A stretch of DNA of 64,000 nt from Lithobates sylvaticus (GCA_028564925.1 CM053031.1:102021531-102085530), one strand, 5' to 3'. Counted from the stretch's first letter, positions 47,332 through 61,187 are shown. The notes: a model not told the origin generated them from the letters alone. Program-made: numbers and translations.

Positions 47332-48229
47332 TATTTAAAATAAAATGATGTCCCATAAGGGAAGTTACCGAAGTGTTCTAACCTTGCCAAAAAAATTAGT
47401 AAATATCTGGTCCATCGAGAAAGCTGAGCCAGATTCCATAATGTTTCAAATTGCCAAAGAGAGACATTTAAAAGGCAATTACAACTTTAGGGGTTCCAAT
47501 CTTCCAAGTTTTTAATGCTACAGTTTTGCTAGCAATAAAAATATATTTTTTGGTTTGTTTTTTTAGCAATCTACTTTAATACCTTGTTTGAAACATTTTA
47601 AACCCCCATTCTCTCAGTGATGAGCCTTCCTAACTGAACCATTTACATAGCAGTTTTGAAAAAGGCCACATTTTTAAGTGTAAATTGTTCATTTCTTTTG
47701 TTCACAAAAGCTAAGTGTTGATGCAGCAACAGTTCTCATGGAGGTGGTGATGTGGCTCTTTCAAGGACAGCATGAGTGGTTGAATAAATCTTCTATAAGT
47801 AATTTGCATTGCATAAGGGCTGTTGACTAATTCGTAGTATAGGGATTGAGCCTGTCAAAAGACTGACATTAAGGCCTCATCTGCAAAATGAGATCAGGTT
47901 CTAAATTTTCTTATGTGGATCTGGGATTTCTCATCCTCTCATCCTCTCCTGCTGCTGCTTTCAAATACTAGCTCACCAGTCATCGCATTACCAATGCTGC
48001 CTTCATACAGAGACACAGCACAGATCTAGGCATGGGCAGTTAGTAATAAAGAGCCTACAGGCATTTCTGGTGACCAATCATTTGTTCTCTGCTTGACTTT
48101 CTGTCCTCTTTAAAAAAAAAGTACTGGACCCATTCAACTTGAGAAGAGATAAAGAAGAGATCATTTGCTCTCTCTTTTTGGGATCCTGTGTCAATGGAGA
48201 CCCACCAAGAGACACTAATGAACGTGGAA

Positions 48230-50210
48230 GGTATTGGTTAATTTAAGAACATTAAAATACATGATTGTGGATTTAGAAAGACCAGCATTACTCTGCTCTA
48301 CATCAGCAGTGAAGGTGTTGAGATGGTCCCTTTATTTAAATATTTGGGTGTGTATATTTCTGGTAGCGTTACCTGGAGCACGAATGCAGCCAGCATAGTA
48401 CAGAAGGCCTACCAACACCTTTACTTTTTGAGGAATGAAAGTGTGCTGGCCCTGTTACTCCAGTCCGCATCTCATTTTATAGGTGTGTGGTGGAAAGTGT
48501 TCTTACTTCTTGCATTTGAGTAATTTATCTGTTAAACAGGTAATGCGATGGGTGGCTAAGAAAGCCCAGAGGGTATCAATATGCCCACCATCAATACTAT
48601 TTACAACAGCAGATGTAGGAAGATGACACCTAATATTTTGAGGGATTCCTCCCATCCTGCCTATGTTCTGTTTGTTCCCCCCTCCCTTCATGTCTGAGGT
48701 TATGCAGCATTAGGGCTAGAACCAACAGGCCTAGGAACAGCTTTTTCCTTATGCTGTAAGATTGATCATTTCTGTATCACCATGAATTATTGGTAGTATA
48801 TATTAATATTTTTTCTAAGGGCATTGCTGCAAATTCACATTGATAATACTGCACTTTGGATATTATTATTAATATTATTTGTTAATTATTCACAAATGGT
48901 GAAAGTAAACAGGGTCACTTATCCAGGACTCAAGATGATAGAATATATCGGACTAAGCAGCTGCTATATAAAAATATAATATTTAAAAAGAAGGCAAAAA
49001 AGTTCCAAAAGAGTAGGTTCTTTCTAGCTTAAGCAGTGCTCTAAAAACAAAAACTCATAAAATTGTAAATAAAAATTAAATAAAAGAACGTATGAGCAAA
49101 AACAAACTATTTAAAATTATAAAAATTGTGCCAGTCCTGGTGTTGGGTAATTTCTCATATTAGAAAGCATTTCATATCACTAAAGAGATGTTCCACTGTC
49201 ACCACACCATGTAAATCCACTCCCTATAGGAATTGCACTCACCAAACTCCTAAAAAACTATCGCCTTAATGGATGAATCCAGATTTAAGCTCAGCAACTA
49301 CAGTACATCAGCATGGGAATTCAGTAACAATCAACCCAACATATGAATGACATCCTGATCCTGAACCATCCAGACCGAACATCAACAACCCGCAATCCTC
49401 TTAATCACTCAGGAATGTAGGAGGAAAGGGATCCCTATAGTGTGATACTGTAAAACTTTTATTGTCCCAAAAAACACCTGACCCTTAAGATATTGCACTT
49501 ACACAAAGTTCAATTTAAAAACAGCATTCAGGTAACTCATACAGCAATAGTCATAGCAGTTCTGATAATCTCACCACCTCAGAAAAGAGCAGATCGTTTG
49601 AGGTGGTTCCCGGGAGAGGCTAAGAGCAAGTCCCAAATGCAGCAAGCCGTGTGGTCTCCCCTACAGGTTTCAGGATTAGCATGTCATTCATCTGTCGGGT
49701 TGATCGTTACTGAATTCCCATGCTGATGTCATGTAGTTGCTGAGCTTAAATCTGGATTCATCCATTAAGGCAATAGTTTTTTAGGAGTTTGGTGAGTGCA
49801 ATTCCTATAGGGAGTGGATTCACATGGTGTGGTGATGGTGGAACATCTCTTCAGTGATATGAACTGCTTTCTAATATGAGAAATTACCCAACACCAGGAC
49901 TGTCACATTTTATTATAATTTTAATTAGTTTGTTTTTGCTCATACGTTCTTTTATTCAATTTTTACTTACAATTTTATGAGTTTTTGTTTTTTGAGCGCT
50001 GCTCAAGCTAGAAAGAACCTACAATTTTGGAACTTTTTTGCCTTCTTTTTAAATTGTATTTGTTAATTATTGCAATGTTATTTTATGTAATTATAATTAT
50101 TTTCTTTTGTTTGATTTGACTGTATTATTGTTAGCTGGGGTCTGAATATTTAGTGGGTTTCATGTATAACATGTTTTGGAATAACAAAAAACAATATCAA
50201 TATCCCTACA
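48230..50210 (+). mobile_element. Rex1/Babar-like LINE 3' part, split by a hairpin element
   Basis: A plus-strand frame at 48323-48480 reads VPLFKYLGVYISGSVTWSTN and QKAYQHLYFLRNE, a segment typical of the C-terminal side of reverse transcriptase in Rex1/Babar-type LINEs (family consensus like FKYLGVHISEDLTWSTN). Downstream, in other frames, remnants of the usual end (PPILPMF..., ...FPYAVRLI near 48745) follow. The 3' part is interrupted at 48890 by the hairpin element and resumes at 50058 with ATTTTATGTAATTATAATTA and GTATTATTGTTAGCTGGGGT. The 5' half is missing. Confidence 0.7.
48877..50071 (-). mobile_element. Long-hairpin element, 14-base direct repeats
   Basis: ATTTGTTAATTATT occurs at 48877-48890 and 50058-50071. 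Arms 48968-49353 and 49681-50057 are about 90% complementary, and a 77-base tail (48891-48967) lies beside the left arm only, so the element is reversed relative to those at 541, 5851 and 38807. The loop contains CCTATAGTGTGATACTG, echoing the tip of the MITE at 1272. It sits in the 3' part of a LINE. Confidence 0.78.
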
Positions 50211-53200
50211 TGTATGTTTCAAATGTGTAGGTGTTTTTATATTTTACTATTTCTGACCTGTGTGCACTATTAACTGGTTTATGAGAGAGTGGGTAATTAC
50301 CTACTTGCCCCCTATTGGGCAGTTCGGTGGCATGAAAGCCCAGCTCCCCCTTTCCTGTACTCTGTCCTGGGCACTGGGGTTGCTGAAAAGCATGGTTCAA
50401 GAATGGTGCTTACCACAAGTTTATGCAACCCCTCTTAAACACTCCCTCAATGCTAAAGGGCATGAGGATTGATATAAACATGGCAAGGGACTGCACTGCT
50501 GCTGCCCTTACTATACAGATACCCACTCACAATATTGGTATCACCATTGCTCTCACGCCGGTGAACTTTATTTCCAAATGTATTTAGTGAATGTGCAAAG
50601 AATGTAATGTTCACATTTTTAAGGGGTGAATGTTACAATAAACAACTTTTTGCATTTGCAAGAAACCAATGTTGGAAAATATCAGGGAATGTTATAAACA
50701 AATGTTAAGTGAATGTTTAGTGAATGTACCATGATTATGCCTTTAAATAGGTTGAAAGTAGCAGACTGAATGTCAAGTAAAAGTATGAGGAATCTTTAGC
50801 TAACAGCTAATCTAGAAGTGACAATGTGGTTGTAGCTTAGAACAAGGAAAGAGTTTAGAATGAGGTTACATTTTTATGGATAGAATTCCTGACAGATAGC
50901 CTACCATACAGACCACACATCAAATTGTGTGCTATGAGCAAACAACATTACTGTACATCTGAACCATAAATATTCCTCATTTCGATAAGCAGACCAGTCA
51001 TCCATGTATATAGCTCACTGCATGAATCAGGCTCTTAAACTGAAGTGCAACTCAAGTGTGACACATCAATGTGTTACAAAGTATTTGTTGCAAAGCGCTG
51101 TAAATTTAGCATGCAATTCAGAACACACTGAAAGATAAAGCAATAGCATAGGTGCCACTATCTTGCAGGTTTATGAACTGTGACAATATTACCACCAGAT
51201 GTCATTTGCAGCTGTCCTTTGTAATCTGCAGTAAACAGTAACACATTTCTCATATTGGGGTATGATTTTGATTTAGTAATGCCTGGATGTCACATGAGAT
51301 TTTAGTTTTAGTTTTGGCTGTACTTTTAGTTATCTGCACATTATATGCCATACATTACTAACTGAGCATCCAATAGCTACTTAACTGCCAACCAGTATCC
51401 TTCCCTACCATTTTAAAGACAAAGGTTATTAAATACTAGGAAACAAAACAGCTAGTTAAAGGGAAAATGTGACAGCCTTAAAAAAAATAATTCTACTCTA
51501 TGCCAGTTTAAACAATACAGCCATAGACCCAGTTCTGCATTAATAAAAAGTCGTAACTAAAGCACAGAATGTACAAACAACAAAGTCACGTGTGCTAGTG
51601 ACGATACTAGTGAGGGAGGAAGGAAGTCAGGTGCCTATCGCTCTACTTCCGGTTTGCGGCCGCGACCGGAAGTTCATCTATGCTGATGCAAGAAAACTTT
51701 AAATGTGAGTGGATATTATTTTTGTTTCAATAAACCTGTTTTTTACTACACATTGGAGCGCTTCTTTGTACCTTTAACCCCTACATGCTGATCTAACCCG
51801 TGAGTGACCCCTTACCCCTGGAGTGCCTTTTTGGATCGGAGTAGGAGTCCATAGGAGCCCATAGAAGCCTATAGGAGCCCATAGGAGCCCATAAGAAAGA
51901 GGACCCGGAAAGTGACCAGGCTTGCCACTTTAGAGGCTATCTGCTCCACTAGGCCTGTAGGGCCGCAAATAGAGGTGAGAGGCTGGGGGAACTAGTAGGG
52001 TGCACCCCTGAAGTCAGCACAGAGCACTGCCTGCACGGATCATCACTGTGATCAACACAAAGATTCCTGAATATTTCTACTCACCTTCACTTACTCCAGA
52101 GCATTATGCTCTTCATTGTTCCAGATTGTGGACTTTATCGTTTATTTTCCGCCATTTTTTTCTTTACAAGCTGGGACTTGTAGTGCACCAAATTTTACTT
52201 TTATTTTTTAATAATTTTTTTCAGCGATATTATTGTTTTGGTATCATCTGATTATACCATACCTACAGTGACACACTCTTTTCATCTGTATGGTCACTTT
52301 GTCATTATTTTGGATATTTCTGCACATTCAATCATTAATTTCCCTTGCAATTTCCTTGCAATTCCCTTGCACTTTCAGAACCAATTTATCGGTTCTCTAT
52401 TGGTTCTTTATTCACATATTTTGCACGTTGCACTGTGCACCTTTTATTGCTAGAAGATTTCGTGTTCACTATTTTTAACCCAACTCCATCATCATTTTTA
52501 CCCCAGCACATATATTTATTTTCAGCACGGTTATTTTAGCACCATCACTTTTATTGAATATTTTTTCATTTTTTACACACGTCTTATATTTATTCAATAT
52601 TTTATGTGTATTGCTACTAAGGAATTTTATCTATTTAGTTCATTATTTTATGTTTTTATATATCTATTTATGTGAAAGGTCACTCATCTTTCGGATACTC
52701 TGAGCTTTGCAAACTGGTCATTTTAGATTATTTTTAGATTATTTATTGATTTACATAAGGGTTAGCGCCACATACCCTCTTCATTCAATTTTACCTTTAC
52801 AAGTGTGAGATCACTTATATGTTGGCTGCTTTCCTTTTCCATTTTTCTCCTTATTTGATTTAATAGTTTTTGGTTGAGCGCACTGGTTACCCCTATTATC
52901 TAAAGATAAATTGTTGAGATAAAGTTAACAAGGAAAATAAAAGATATTTAAAAAGGGAAGCTAAGAACTTGATATAAGAAAAAAAGCTGGTCAAGCTAAA
53001 TATAAGGGCACCACAGAGAGAAAAAGCTCATGCAACTGAGTCTCAACGAGGAGAAGGGACCCAAAACTAAAGATACAAGACAGGACACAATAGCATTATC
53101 AATAGTAATAATAAGTAACAATTTTCACAGAGGGCAAATCACTCTTTGAAAACAACAATGCAAAAGGCAAGCGAACTCTAGCTACCATTGTCGTGATTAT

Positions 53201-54035
53201 AAAATGGCTGTCCAAACACATTTCTTCTCTCCAGCCTCAGCAACACTGGTCACTTCCTTGTTCTTCCAATTAGATACACCACAGTGGTCACGGGGGTTGA
53301 TAAAGACCTGGAGCCCCCCTGGACACCATTTGGACAACAAAGTATTTGACACTTGAGTAGCTTACTGGGTGTAATGGTTGGTATGGCCAAAACATAGAAA
53401 TAGCTAAGCATGGTGTAGTTTAGAAGAGTCTGAACTTCCAACCTACATAGTGAATTCAGGTACAACAAATCAAGCAGAGGTACCACACACATATAATCTA
53501 GTGCAGCACACACATGCAATAATCTACAGCAAAGCTCCTATTCATACAGTTAAGCCATGCACACACAGTCAAGAACAGTACATACAGGCAACCTCACAGC
53601 ACGTACATACATCTTGCACATCACACATAAACATACATCCAGGACACCATACCTATATATTCAGGTTGTAACACAAACAATCCTGCACATCATACACACA
53701 ACAACAAAAAATCAAAAGAAAGTAGACAAAATAATATAAACAAGCCTTTTACTTGCAGCACTTTCACTAATTAACATTTCCATAATATTTTCTCATCATC
53801 TTTAGCTTGTGTGTTCTCAACCCGAGATGGAGTGGAAAAAAGAGAAGATAAGTGCCTGTTGATTCACTGAATTACTGTCAAAAAAGTTGGTGGTTTACCT
53901 ACACTTTCACAATGGAGCACGGGTCACAGACTGGAAACCCATACCACTGGTTTGCACAGAATTTCCCACATTTTTTAAATTGTCTACAGCAATAAGTACT
54001 ACTAGTGCTGGCACCTACCCTCTGTCACAAATATA
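50211..54035 (-). other. MAP2 intron with unassigned repeat sequence
   Basis: The part at about 51600-52900 looks repeat-derived: CTTCCGGTTTGCGGCCGCGA hairpin with GACCGGAAG, then ATGTGAGTGGATATTATTTT (similar to the arm end at 6400), a CATAGGAGCC tandem array at 51848-51893, and TTGGTTGAGCGCACTGG near 52875. No open frame with protein character is seen. The remainder shows nothing. Confidence 0.35.
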
Positions 54036-55254
54036 TTAACCACTTCACGACCGCTCACTGTATATATACGTCATTTTTTTGAAGAGGGATATCTCGGTAA
54101 CGGCAGCAGCTGCTGCCACAACCGAGGTATCCCTCTTTACAGTGAGCGGTCCCCTTTCCGATAATGGTGGTCATCGCGGCGGATTCGCCGCGAGATCACC
54201 GTTATCGGCGGCGGGAGAGGTGCCCCCCCCCTCCCGCCGCTCTCCCGTGCCTTCCGCCGCTTACCGGAACCGTCGGCAGCGGCGGAGGCGATCGGGTCCG
54301 TTCCCTGCCTGTGTATAGAGATGAGTGACGCTAAGATGGCCGCCACTCATCTCTATACCATAGGAGGGCGGAAGCGACGTCAAAAACGTCACTTCCGCCC
54401 ATACGTCTTAAAGGGAAATTTACAAATGTCATTTTTTTAAATGACATTTTTTTAATTTTTTTTTTTTTTTTTTTTTTCCATTGAAGTCCAAATATGAGAT
54501 CTGAGGACTTTTTGACCCCAGATATCATATTTAAGAGGACCTGTCATGCTTTTTTTCTATTACAAGGGATGTTTACATTCCTTGTAATAGGAATAAAAGT
54601 GATCAATTTTTTTTTTTTTTTTAAACTGTGTAAAAAATAATACAATTAAGTAAAATAAATAATAAAAAGTAAAAAAAAAATTTTTTCAAACACCCCGTCC
54701 CGACGAGCTCGCGCGCAGAAGCGAACGCATACGTGAGCAGCGCCCGCATATGAAAACGGTAGTCAAACCACACATGTGATGTATCGCCGCGATCGGTAGA
54801 GCGAGAGCAATAATTCTAGCCATAGACCTCCTCTGTAACTCAAAAAATGCAACCTGTAGAATTTTTTAAATGTCGCTTATGGAGATTTTTGAGGGTAAAA
54901 GTTTGACGCCATTCCACGAGCGGCCGCAATTTTGAAGCGTGACATGTTGGGTATCAATTTATTCGGCGTAACATTATCTTTCACAATCCAAAAAAAAATT
55001 GGGCTAATTTTACGGTTGTCTTATTTTTTTATTCAAAAAAGTGACTTTTTTCCAAAAAAAGTGCGCTTGTAAGACCGCTGCGCAAATACGGTGTGAAAAA
55101 AAGTATTGCAACGACTGCCATTTTATTCTCTAGGATGTTAGAAAAAAAACAATATATAATGTTTGGGGGTTCTAAGTCATTTTCTAGCAAAAAAAACAGT
55201 TTTAAACATGTAAACACCTAAAATCCAAAACGAGGCTGGTCTGGAAGTGGTTAA
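54036..55254. mobile_element. TTAA-flanked element, 1.2 kb
   Basis: TTAACCACTTCACGACC at 54036 and GGTCTGGAAGTGGTTAA ending at 55254 are inverted repeats including the TTAA target. Inside, GGGATATCTCGGTAACGG pairs with CCGAGGTATCCC, and CCGATAATGGTGGTCATCGC pairs with GCGAGATCACCGTTATCGG. The GC-rich left side gives spurious frames. No transposase frame is seen; the copy is non-autonomous. piggyBac- or Kolobok-type mobilisation is likely from the target. Confidence 0.8.
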
Positions 55255-55413
55255 AGTGGACCTTGTACAGAAAAGTGAGGTATACGTTATTTGCAACTCT
55301 TCCACCATTAAAAACATTAAGGTGTGTAGCATGTAAATGTGTTCTATGAGAATGGGGCATAGAAATGTATGTTATTATGCTATTTCTTGTGCTGGGCAAA
55401 TTTTTGTTTATTG

Positions 55414-55740
55414 ATTTAAAGTGCTATATGGTAAAAAAAAATGTCCCAGTGTTTGTATCACCCCCCACATCCCCCCTTATACTTACCTGAGTCCTCACTC
55501 AATCCAATCAAATCCTGTGCACAGAGAGGTTGTTGGGTCTGTTGACACACAAAGCACTGGCTTGGGAGTGAGCCTGCACGTCAAGCGGCTTACTGTGGTT
55601 GCATACACAGAAGAGGAAAAGCACCAGCATTGGACCCCAGAAGTGGAAGTTTGGGCTGCTCTGTACAATACCATTGCACAAAGAAGGTAAGTATAACAAG
55701 TTTATAATTTTAGTTTTAAAAAGTTCTACAAATGCTTTAA
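55414..55740. mobile_element. MITE, second copy of the 39382 family
   Basis: Ends TTTAAAGTGCTATATGG and CTACAAATGCTTTAA; CTTATACTTACCTGAG (55476-55491) and AAGGTAAGTATAA (55684-55696) inside, with GACCCCAGAAGTGGAAG and CTGCTCTGTACAATACC as in the first copy. Confidence 0.6.
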
Positions 55741-58539
55741 ATTGAAAATGACCACATGTGGCCACTTGACAGTGTTAAGTACCATAGGCATTTCATAAAA
55801 CAAAAGAAAATGTACATGTACTTTCACCTGGGCAAATTGCTATGCAAATATTTTTTAAATACTAAAGTGAATTTTTTTATAAGAAAAATTATTAACCTGC
55901 ACTATCAGCAAACTTTCCTAGGAGAGGGTGGCGTCACTGGGCCTTCCCACGGGATCCTGGTAAAGCTCTGGAAACCAAATCACACAGGAGGTCACACTTG
56001 CACAGTGCCAGTGCAAGGTCTTGTGAGATTTAAGCTCCTCTGCATTCTCAGGATCCCAGGGAAAGGTCCAGTGAAGTCACTCTCACCTACGGGATGCGAA
56101 TAGAAGCCGAAGTATAAGATGAGTAACTTGTTTCTTCTTTTCTTTCATTTAGCATTTCTTAATGAGGAGTTGTGCAAGGTCTACTTTACCTCCTACATAA
56201 CCAATTTTCTTTGTGATCTTTGGATCAAAAGCCTTTTTGTCATGTATGAAAGTCATAGATCAATAATGTAATGGAAAGGAAAGTAATAAAATCAAAATGT
56301 GGAGATAAGACTTGAAATACCCTGGCATGAGATAGAAAAATAGGGAAATACAGAACATTAGGTTGAGGACATGGTACGGTCCATAAACTGCCAAAAACTG
56401 GCCATAGGCAGTAGACTACTGTCAGTCTTTCTGACTCTTGTAACCATAGATTCACTTTAGGAAATATAAGTGGGAGCTTGTTAAATGTATGTAGAGGAAC
56501 ATACAATAGAAAATAATATTGTAAATCATAGACAGCAACAATTTATGAAACATACTGTATACATGGTAAAAAATATGCTATTTTTTTAGGAGTTGGAAAC
56601 TTGGAAAGAGAGTTTGCTGTCCATCTAGCATAGATGGATTTGGATAAAGTATTTGATATTCTACCTCACAGGTGCTAAGTGCCTACAACAGGCTCTAGGG
56701 GGGTCTAAAATAAATACAAGATGTGGATGAAGAGTACACTGGGAATAAAGATTTAATTTTGTATTTAGAAACTAAAGATTGCTTTAAACAAACTAATGGA
56801 GGTAAAATGTAGCAATTAATTAGTAGAGGAACATCTGTAGATCACAAAACAATAGAACAGACACAACAGTTCAGCTTTGGGTTAGTTCATAAAAAGGATG
56901 CCCTGGAAATAGAAAGATTGCAGAGAATCAAGTAAAAGGAATATGGGGCATGGATGACCATTACCTAAATTTTAATTAATTAGTTAACTTTATGACCAGG
57001 AGTATAAGTTAGGATAAGATTACTTAATATGTGCATGAAACAAAATCGCACTGAAATTTTAAAAATTTCCCTATTAACAGTCAGTGGCACAGAGATCTGG
57101 ACTTTGTGCCTGCAGCAGCTGATCATCCATCCATCCAGCTGCACCCTTTCAGGACTGTGCCTCCTCCACAGGCTCACCCTCTCCCGTGGACTCCCATATA
57201 TATATGTGTGTGTGTTTTTTAATTTTGTGGCTATACATTTTTTACTTTTCTTTGTAATTAAACCTTGTTGGAACTTACTACCCCAGAATGGCCACGCTGT
57301 CTCCCTCCTTTCCGCTCTCTATGTTTCACAGCAGCACCCCTATTTCATCACTTCCTTTTGCCTAATTATAAGGGCTTCTGGCTCATAAAGACCCCCCTGC
57401 ATTTTGGTTTGTATCATTTTTGGTATGTATCATTGTCTTTGTTTATTCTATGGGTTATTTTTTAACTTCATCATTTATATGTCCCGTGAGTGGTTGAGCG
57501 CTTATAGCCTAGCACCATTCCTGGCGTTGGGGAAATAATATTTTTTTTATGAACTTAGAAGCTGATTGCTTTCTATGTACAGCTGCACCAGATTTTGCCC
57601 TCTCCAGTTCTAGCAAATCAAGTGCAAAATCAAAGTACAAAGTGAACAGCCTATTTGCCTACAGTAAAGCAGCCCTTTTAAGTACAAAAGTTGGCTGAAA
57701 TCTTGCCAATAAATGCTGTTAGAATTATAGGCCCACCAAGGAACAATAGGGAAAATGTAGCTTTATGAATGTGCACAGATCTTAACACTAGCTAAAATAA
57801 CCAGACTGCCTTGAGGGATTTCCTCAAGAGCAATGAAGCTTCATATCTTCCAGTTTGATGCTTATTTCAAGAGACAAGAGAAAGAAGCACTGCGGCGGAA
57901 ATTGTGTTTTTACTATTAATCATGCTGAAAAAGGGACAGACACTTCTGAACTAATGGACGTCCTCTATAAATAGCGGAGCCCGTTGTTCAGTTTACCCTT
58001 GAAGGCTTCGTACAGATATTTTTTAAGCTGTACTTTCCTAAGGGTTCACCCAAAGTTCAAGGAACAGGAAGGGTACAGACAGCGAAAAACACACAGTCTG
58101 CCAAATTTTAAGTAGTCTGTACATTTTAGCTTCTTAGCTTGTTTGTTTTCCCCTCATTCTTTCAAGTTTAATTATGTCTTACTGGAGTCCATTTTTTGCA
58201 AAAGCTTAATCTCACCGGGTGAGAGAGATCCCTTATTCTTCAGTACATTTATCAAATAAAAGCTTGCCACCTAAGTTTTGTGTCAAGTGCATACCTTACC
58301 CAAAAACATTTATCAAACTTTTCTGTGCTAGAAAAAAATGGTAGTTATATTACACAACATAAAGGAGTTACCACATTATGATGTTTCCATATGACAGAAA
58401 AAGGAGACAAGAACACCTGAGAATCTGATCTACCAATTAGCATCTCTGATAAGCACTGGAAAAAAAAGCATTTGTCTTAGAACATAAGAGCTCCCTGGGC
58501 ATGAGTATGCAGGAAACTTCATTTAAAGTTCTCAGTCAA
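55741..58539 (-). other. MAP2 intron, mostly unassigned
   Basis: TTTTTTAATTTTGTGGCTA to GGTTGAGCGCTTATAGCC (about 57210-57540) resembles other repeat ends in this window. A diverged piece with TAGAAGCTGATTGCTTTCTA near 57560 resembles the MITE at 35999. No exon was recognised. Confidence 0.35.
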
Positions 58540-59378
58540 TAGTATGTAACTCCAACAAAAGTAAAACAATGGTTTCCCCACGTATCTAATCTATGTTGGA
58601 GATGTAAGTGAGGCAAAGGCACCTTCTTACACATTTGGTGGTCCTGCCCTAAAATACCAAGTTATTGGGAACAGATTAAGAAGTGGATATCCCATATTAT
58701 GGCTACAAAACTGACTTTAGACCTGGCCTGCTGCCTACTTCATATTATCTCATTCTCTTACAAAAAATACAACAATTCTCTCTTGAGACATTTGTTGAAC
58801 GCAGCTAAAAAAATCATACCACATCATCGGAAATCTACTCAGGTTCCTACTGTAAAAGAGTGGTTAACAGAAGAACACTCCATCTATAATATGGAGGAAA
58901 CATTGGCAATGGTTAAGAAGCTAAAACTTGTTTCCACAAAACTTGGAGTACTTGGAATATCTTTGTGATCTCAAATGAGTACAGAAAGTTTACTGATTTA
59001 CCATAATGTATTATCTCATACACTCCAATATCACCTATTAAAACCTTGAAAATTGAAATCGATTTTTTATCCAATACCTAATATATCCTCCAATTAGAAT
59101 CCGATTATGTTCTCTATACATTCCATCCCCCCCCCCTTTTTGTTTTCTTAATGGATACCCATTTGATATTATTCCAGGTATTATAGTATTCTAGCATATT
59201 GTTTATCTACTATCCATTTTCATCAATGCCATGGTATACTTAGGCTTCTGTTTTTAATTATTCATGTAAAAATCTGTATTCTTATGTTCTTTCTGTGTAT
59301 TATACAACTCTTATTGTGTACTTTTTTTTGTATATGCAACAATATCCTTTCTCAATAAAACCTATTGTGGAAAAAAAA
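58540..59378 (+). mobile_element. L1-like LINE, 3' end
   Basis: A plus-strand frame reads NLCWRCK, a stop, GKGTFLHIWWSCPKIPSYW and EQIKKWISHIMATK, the cysteine-histidine block (CWRC...H...C) near the ORF2 C-terminus of L1-type LINEs. It continues as a 90-codon frame from 58699 (LLRHLLNAAKKIIPHHRK) to a stop at 58968, then a 3' untranslated part with CTCAATAAAACC and an A-rich tail at 59370. The 5' part is absent, as usual for truncated LINE copies; one stop interrupts the preserved part. Confidence 0.75.
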
Positions 59379-60273
59379 GAAAGAAAAAGGTGATTGTGAG
59401 TGACAGTTACAATTTACAGATATTGTACCTGGTTTTTTTTTGTTCTTTTTTTTTACAAGGCTTACCAGTAACAATATGTCCTTATCCTAAATGATTAGCT
59501 ATGGATACTGACTTATAGACTCAGGCAACTGAAACTAAGTTAGAGACGCACACAAAGCAGGGTTTACTGACTAATAAAGGTATACAGTTTCTCACAAAAG
59601 TGAGTACACCCCTCACATTTTTGTAAATATTTTATTATATCTTTTCATGTGTTAACACTGAAGAAATGACACTTTGCTACAATGTAAAGTAGTGAGTGTG
59701 CAGCTTGTATAACAGTGCAAATTTGCTGTCCCCTCAAAATAACAACACACAGCCATTAATGTCTAAACCACTGGCAACATAAGTGAGTACACCCCTAAGT
59801 AAAAAATGTCCAAGTTGGGCCCAATTAGCCATTTTCCCTTCCCGGTGTCATGTGACTCGTTAGTGTTACGAGGTATCAGGTGTGAATGGGGAGCAGGTGT
59901 GTTAAATTTGGTGTTATTGCTCTCACTCTCTCATACTGGTCACTGGAAGTTCAACATGGCACCTCATGGCAAAGAACTTTCAGGATCTGAAAAAAAGAAT
60001 TGTTGCTCGACATAAAGATGGCCTAGGCCAAGACCTTGAATCCGAGCTGCAGCACAGTGGCCAAGACCATGCAGCAGTTATACAGGGCAGGTTCCACTTA
60101 GAATAGGCAGGCAAGAAGTTGAGTCCACATGCTCAGTGTCATATCCAGAGGTTGTCTTTGGGAAATAGAGTATGAGTGCTGCAAGCATTGCTGCAGAGGT
60201 TGAAGGGGTGGGGGGTCAATTTGGACATTTTCACTAAGGGGTGTACTCACTTTTGTTGCCAGCAGTTTAAACA

Positions 60274-61187
60274 TTAACCACTACAATACAGGGCACCTTC
60301 GCCCCCTTCCTTCCCAGACCAATTTTCAGCTTTCAGCGCTCTCGCACTATCAATGACAATTGCGCGGTCATGCAATGCTGTACCCAAATGAAATTTTTAT
60401 CATTTTGTTCGCACAAATAGAGCTTTAGTTTGGTGGTATTTATTCACGACTCCGTTTTTAATTTTTTGCGATATAAGCGGAAAAATAGCGGAAATTTTGA
60501 AAAAAAACAATATTTTCTCCTTTCTTTTTTAAACGAAATCCAATAAAATCTAATTTTGTCATAAATTTAAGCCAAAATGTATTCTGCTACATGTTTTTAG
60601 TAAAAAAAAATCCGTTAAGTGTATAATAATTGGTTCGCGTGATCAGGGACATATGTACGCAAATGATCATGTACAGATGTGTGCAGGTGATCACGGACAT
60701 ATGTGTGCAGATAATCATTGACACATGTGATTTTACTGGGACATATGTGGGGGACATGTGTTTTTATTATTCGGGGACATGTGTTTTTATTTGGGGACAT
60801 GTGTGTTTTGGGGACATGTATGTTTTGGGGACATGTGTGGGGACATGTGTGTTTTACTGTGTTGGTGACACTAGACTGGTGATCAGTGAGTAAAAAAACA
60901 GCTAATACTCACTGATCACCAGCCGGCTGCAGAGATCAGCTCTCCTCTCAGCGATGACATCACATGCTTACATCTCATGTGATCAGGAGGGCCAATCACA
61001 GAGCCCTCCTGCCGATCAGAGATGCGCCGTGTCCGGGCGACACGAGCGCATCGGGATCGCGCCGCTGCGCGGGCACGCGCACACGCGCGATCCCCCTCCT
61101 TCGGATGGGCGTTCAGGAACGTCCGATCAGAAGTAGGCGGCTCCCACCCGGCTGTATATATACAGTGGCCGGGTGGAAAGTAGTTAA
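60274..61187. mobile_element. TTAA-flanked element inserted in a Tc1 copy
   Basis: TTAA at 60274-60277 and 61184-61187 flank TTAACCACTACAATACAGGG and GGGTGGAAAGTAGTTAA. Comparison with the Tc1 copies at 19659 and 45901 shows the empty site ACATTAATGG, so the insertion and its TTAA duplication are visible directly. The inside has TTTTCAGCTTTCAGCGCT, a tandem repeat and a GC-rich right side (GCATCGGGATCGCGCCGC). Confidence 0.85.
60641..60856 (+). repeat. Tandem repeat of GGGGACATGTGTTTT type
   Basis: The first half repeats a longer unit (GTGATCACGGACATATGTGT like, about 28 bases); the second half collapses to GGGGACATGTGTGTTTT units of 12-20 bases. It lies inside the TTAA element. Confidence 0.75.

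Noticed and set aside
54079-54318. 79-codon frame in a GC-rich stretch
   Set aside because: It lies inside the TTAA-bounded element and reflects hairpin and GC content, not a gene.
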